64,000 nt of DNA from positions 6,598,001 through 6,662,000 of the forward strand of contig NZ_LT607754.1 of NCBI RefSeq assembly GCF_900090285.1, read 5' to 3'. The translations under genes and the position numbers were made by a program. The notes under the pieces are model-generated. The model searched no databases. It was not told where the DNA came from and saw only the letters and a list, made by a program, of their open reading frames with translations. This stretch comes from Micromonospora inositola. GTDB lineage: Bacteria; Actinomycetota; Actinomycetes; Mycobacteriales; Micromonosporaceae. Positions 62,403 to 64,000 of the stretch are shown one piece after another (position 1 is the stretch's first letter; every line of letters starts with the position of its first letter).

Positions 62403-63290
62403 AGGGACGTCTCGTAACTGGGTGAAGGTGTTGCCCTTTGCCGGACCGGCGGTCAGCCAGCGAGGATGATGTTGTGGAGGTTGGCGATGCCGGAAGCGGC
62501 ATCGGTCAATGTGTGGGCGGCGCGTCGGTAGTCGCGCAGGATCTTGAAGCACTTCATCCTGGCCAGGGCGTGTTCGACCCCTGCTCGGACGGTCCTGTGT
62601 TCGACGTTCAGGGCTTCCTTCCAGTCCGGCAGGTCCGTGCCGTCGGAGGGCTTGCGGTACGGGATGATCACCTCGGGGTTACCGCGGTAGCCGCCGTCGG
62701 CCATGACGGGTCGCCCGTTGAGTTTCTCCTCGATGCCGCTGGTGCGGTAGACGATCGTGTCGTTGCGGTTGCCCGGTTGTGGGTCGCCGACGGCGATGAC
62801 GAGGCGGGTGCTGGCGTCGATGGCGACCTGCAGGTTGGTCGAGTAGCGGTAGTTCTTGCCCCGGGCGGCCAGGCGGTGGTCCCGGGTCGGGACCAGGGTG
62901 CCGTCGACGATGGCGATCTGGTCCACCGGTCGCCGGCGCACCGGCGCGAGCGCGAGCAGCGGACCGAGGGTGTCGATGACCCGGTGCGCTGCGGAGTGCG
63001 ACACCCCGAACAGCGGGCCGATCTGGCGCATGGTCAGGTTGGTGCGCCAGTACGCCGCGACCAAGAGCACCCGGTCGGGCAGGTCCAGGGCCCACTGCCG
63101 GCCCGGCCGGCCGTCAGCGATCGCGTCACCGCCACGCTTGGCGACCAGGCGGACCAGCCTGCGGAACTGGGCGGGCTGCAGCCCGGTGAACGGGAAGATC
63201 CATGCCGGGCGAGCTGCGGTGATCACCTGCACCCAGGCACCTTGAACGATCGTCCTCACAAGACAGACACCGGGGTTACGAGACATCCCT
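62403..63290. mobile_element. IS5-family (IS427-like) insertion sequence
   Basis: Terminal repeats AGGGACGTCTCGTAAC (62403-62418) and, inverted, AGGGATGTCTCGTAAC (63275-63290). TA flanks both sides and the restored host site is CTAG (C61352 TA ... TA G63293). It interrupts the hsdM reading frame and is itself bordered on its left by the other IS element. Confidence 0.87.
62453..63286 (-). CDS. IS5-family transposase
   Basis: 277 residues. HTH NLTMRQIGPLFGVSHSAAHR, catalytic QIAIVDGTLVPTRDHRLA (Asp), LNGRPVMADGGYRGNPEV (Asp) and RAGVEHALARMKCFKILRDY (Glu). The true start may be later than the listed one, because the first residues overlap the terminal repeat. No frame damage. Confidence 0.88.
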   Translation of the reverse strand: MSRNPGVCLVRTIVQGAWVQVITAARPAWIFPFTGLQPAQFRRLVRLVAKRGGDAIADGRPGRQWALDLPDRVLLVAAYWRTNLTMRQIGPLFGVSHSAAHRVIDTLGPLLALAPVRRRPVDQIAIVDGTLVPTRDHRLAARGKNYRYSTNLQVAIDASTRLVIAVGDPQPGNRNDTIVYRTSGIEEKLNGRPVMADGGYRGNPEVIIPYRKPSDGTDLPDWKEALNVEHRTVRAGVEHALARMKCFKILRDYRRAAHTLTDAASGIANLHNIILAG

Positions 63291-63291
63291 T

Positions 63292-63653
63292 AGGGCGAGG
63301 ATCTCCTTCTTAAAGTCGAAGTACTGGAACACGTCGACATCGGGCGAGAACCGGTCGATGTAGTCGGCTAGGTTGTCCGCCAGCCCATCGGCGTCAGCCA
63401 GTAGGTTGGCGAACGAGTAGTTCGAGGTGTTGTAGAACGGCCGGCCGGTCGCCTTCTTGACCTCGATCCTGAGCCGGTTCGGGTTGTCGTACTTCGCCGC
63501 CAACTCCCGGACCGTCTCCCGGTCCGGCTCGAGGATGCAGTCGAGGCGGCGCAGGATCGTGAGCGGGAGGATCACGTTGCCGTACTGGTTGGGGCGGTAG
63601 GGACCCCGAAGCTGGTCGGCGATCGACCAGATGAAACTACCGAGGGTGCTCAC
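63292..63653 (-). pseudogene. hsdM: hsdM 5' fragment (type I restriction-modification methylase)
   Basis: Starts at GTG 63653 with AAGGAG upstream. VSTLGSFIWSIADQLRGPYR, QYGNVILPLTILRRLDCILE, FYNTSNYSFANLLADADGLA and DVFQYFDFKKEILAL form the HsdM N-terminal helical domain used for DNA-specificity subunit contact. The IS element cuts it after about 120 residues; the SAM-binding methyltransferase domain is missing from the window. Excising the ISs places the HEAT-like segment directly after it in the same frame. Confidence 0.85.
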
Positions 63654-63842
63654 AAGGCTCCTTACGAGGCTCACTCGACGATAGATGTTGGACGCCCAGC
63701 GCGAGCCCGCGCGCGCCATCCGAACAGGCGTCGCACAGTCTACGACCGGTGTCCACGCGCGGCGGGTCCGTCGTGCTGCTCTGATGTTCGAGCGGTGGCT
63801 TGCGCTCCATCAACACAGCAAAGGGGTGAGGGTTTCGTATGC

Positions 63843-64000
63843 ATGTGGCCACGGGATACGCTCCTGCTCCAGCAGCAGGCCAACCCCGTGCTGCGCCGCA
63901 TGATGGACGAGGTGGGCAAACAACGCCGCTTCGCTAGCGTTCAGATTCGCGAGCTCGGTGCGCTGCGGACCCGCGCCGTCGACGGCAAGGTGGCGGAATT
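63843..64000 (+). CDS. Unidentified protein, 5' end only
   Basis: From ATG 63843 the frame runs to the window edge: MWPRDTLLLQQQANPVLRRM, MDEVGKQRRFASVQIRELGA, LRTRAVDGKVAE. Charged, helical and protein-like. A weak GGGTGAGGG lies about 13 bases upstream. Divergent from the hsdM fragment. I do not recognise it. Confidence 0.45.
   Translation, partial: MWPRDTLLLQQQANPVLRRMMDEVGKQRRFASVQIRELGALRTRAVDGKVAE

Noticed and set aside
1..64000. CRISPR arrays or phage modules
   Set aside because: No regularly spaced repeats, cas genes, integrase or phage structural genes were found.

Overview
The window is high-GC DNA with dense, overlapping genes, many GTG starts, MerR/HxlR/IclR/GntR regulators and lipoproteins. 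This fits a soil actinomycete. A Micromonosporaceae-like host is my guess from the style of the small secreted and hypothetical proteins; no rRNA or tRNA gene is present to test it.

Layout. (1) 1-12.2 kb is a mixed accessory region: two translationally coupled exported proteins, an HxlR regulator, a DUF6745-like remnant, an endonuclease/exonuclease/phosphatase-family protein, a Pro/Thr/Ser-rich exported protein, a RecD2-type helicase, a secreted HNH nuclease, an ATP-dependent DNA ligase whose frame is broken at a 7-bp tandem repeat, a MerR regulator and two IS3 relics. (2) 31.2 down to 12.3 kb (minus strand) is one continuous operon-like array: iron-type ABC importer, two-subunit Rieske ring-hydroxylating dioxygenase, two SDRs, an in-frame MFS-hydrolase fusion, two class III extradiol dioxygenase catalytic subunits around a LigA-type small subunit, CoA-transferase, enoyl-CoA hydratase, acetaldehyde dehydrogenase, hydroxy-oxovalerate aldolase, hydratase, ferredoxin reductase and 7Fe ferredoxin. 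A strong hairpin ends it. A divergent hydrolase/LLM oxidoreductase pair and an IclR regulator lie upstream. (3) 34.7-38.6 kb holds a malonate module: fused carboxyltransferase, MatB and a divergent GntR regulator. (4) 38.6-43.4 kb is a scar: a uvrA 3' fragment joined to a truncated membrane-protein gene, followed by three abutting insertion sequences (IS701, IS4, IS5). (5) 58.0 down to 43.7 kb (minus strand) is a second aromatic-catabolism operon: branched-chain/aromatic-type ABC importer, amidohydrolase, Rieske dioxygenase, SDR, ferredoxin reductase, 3Fe-4S ferredoxin, C-C hydrolase, MhpB-type extradiol dioxygenase and a second acetaldehyde dehydrogenase/aldolase/hydratase set. An IclR regulator and a further ferredoxin reductase follow. 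(6) 60.5-64 kb is another scar: a recD2 3' relic, a HEAT-like segment, two nested IS5-family elements and an hsdM 5' fragment.

How the genes fit together. Operon 5 encodes an almost textbook route: import, ring dihydroxylation, cis-diol dehydrogenation, meta-cleavage, C-C hydrolysis, then 2-hydroxypentadienoate to pyruvate and acetyl-CoA. Operon 2 carries the same lower pathway but a different front end (LigA/LigB enzymes, CoA-transferase, enoyl-CoA hydratase, different importer), so it probably handles a different aromatic acid. Substrates are not determinable from sequence alone. The IS clusters lie beside the catabolic operons and record an order of insertion.
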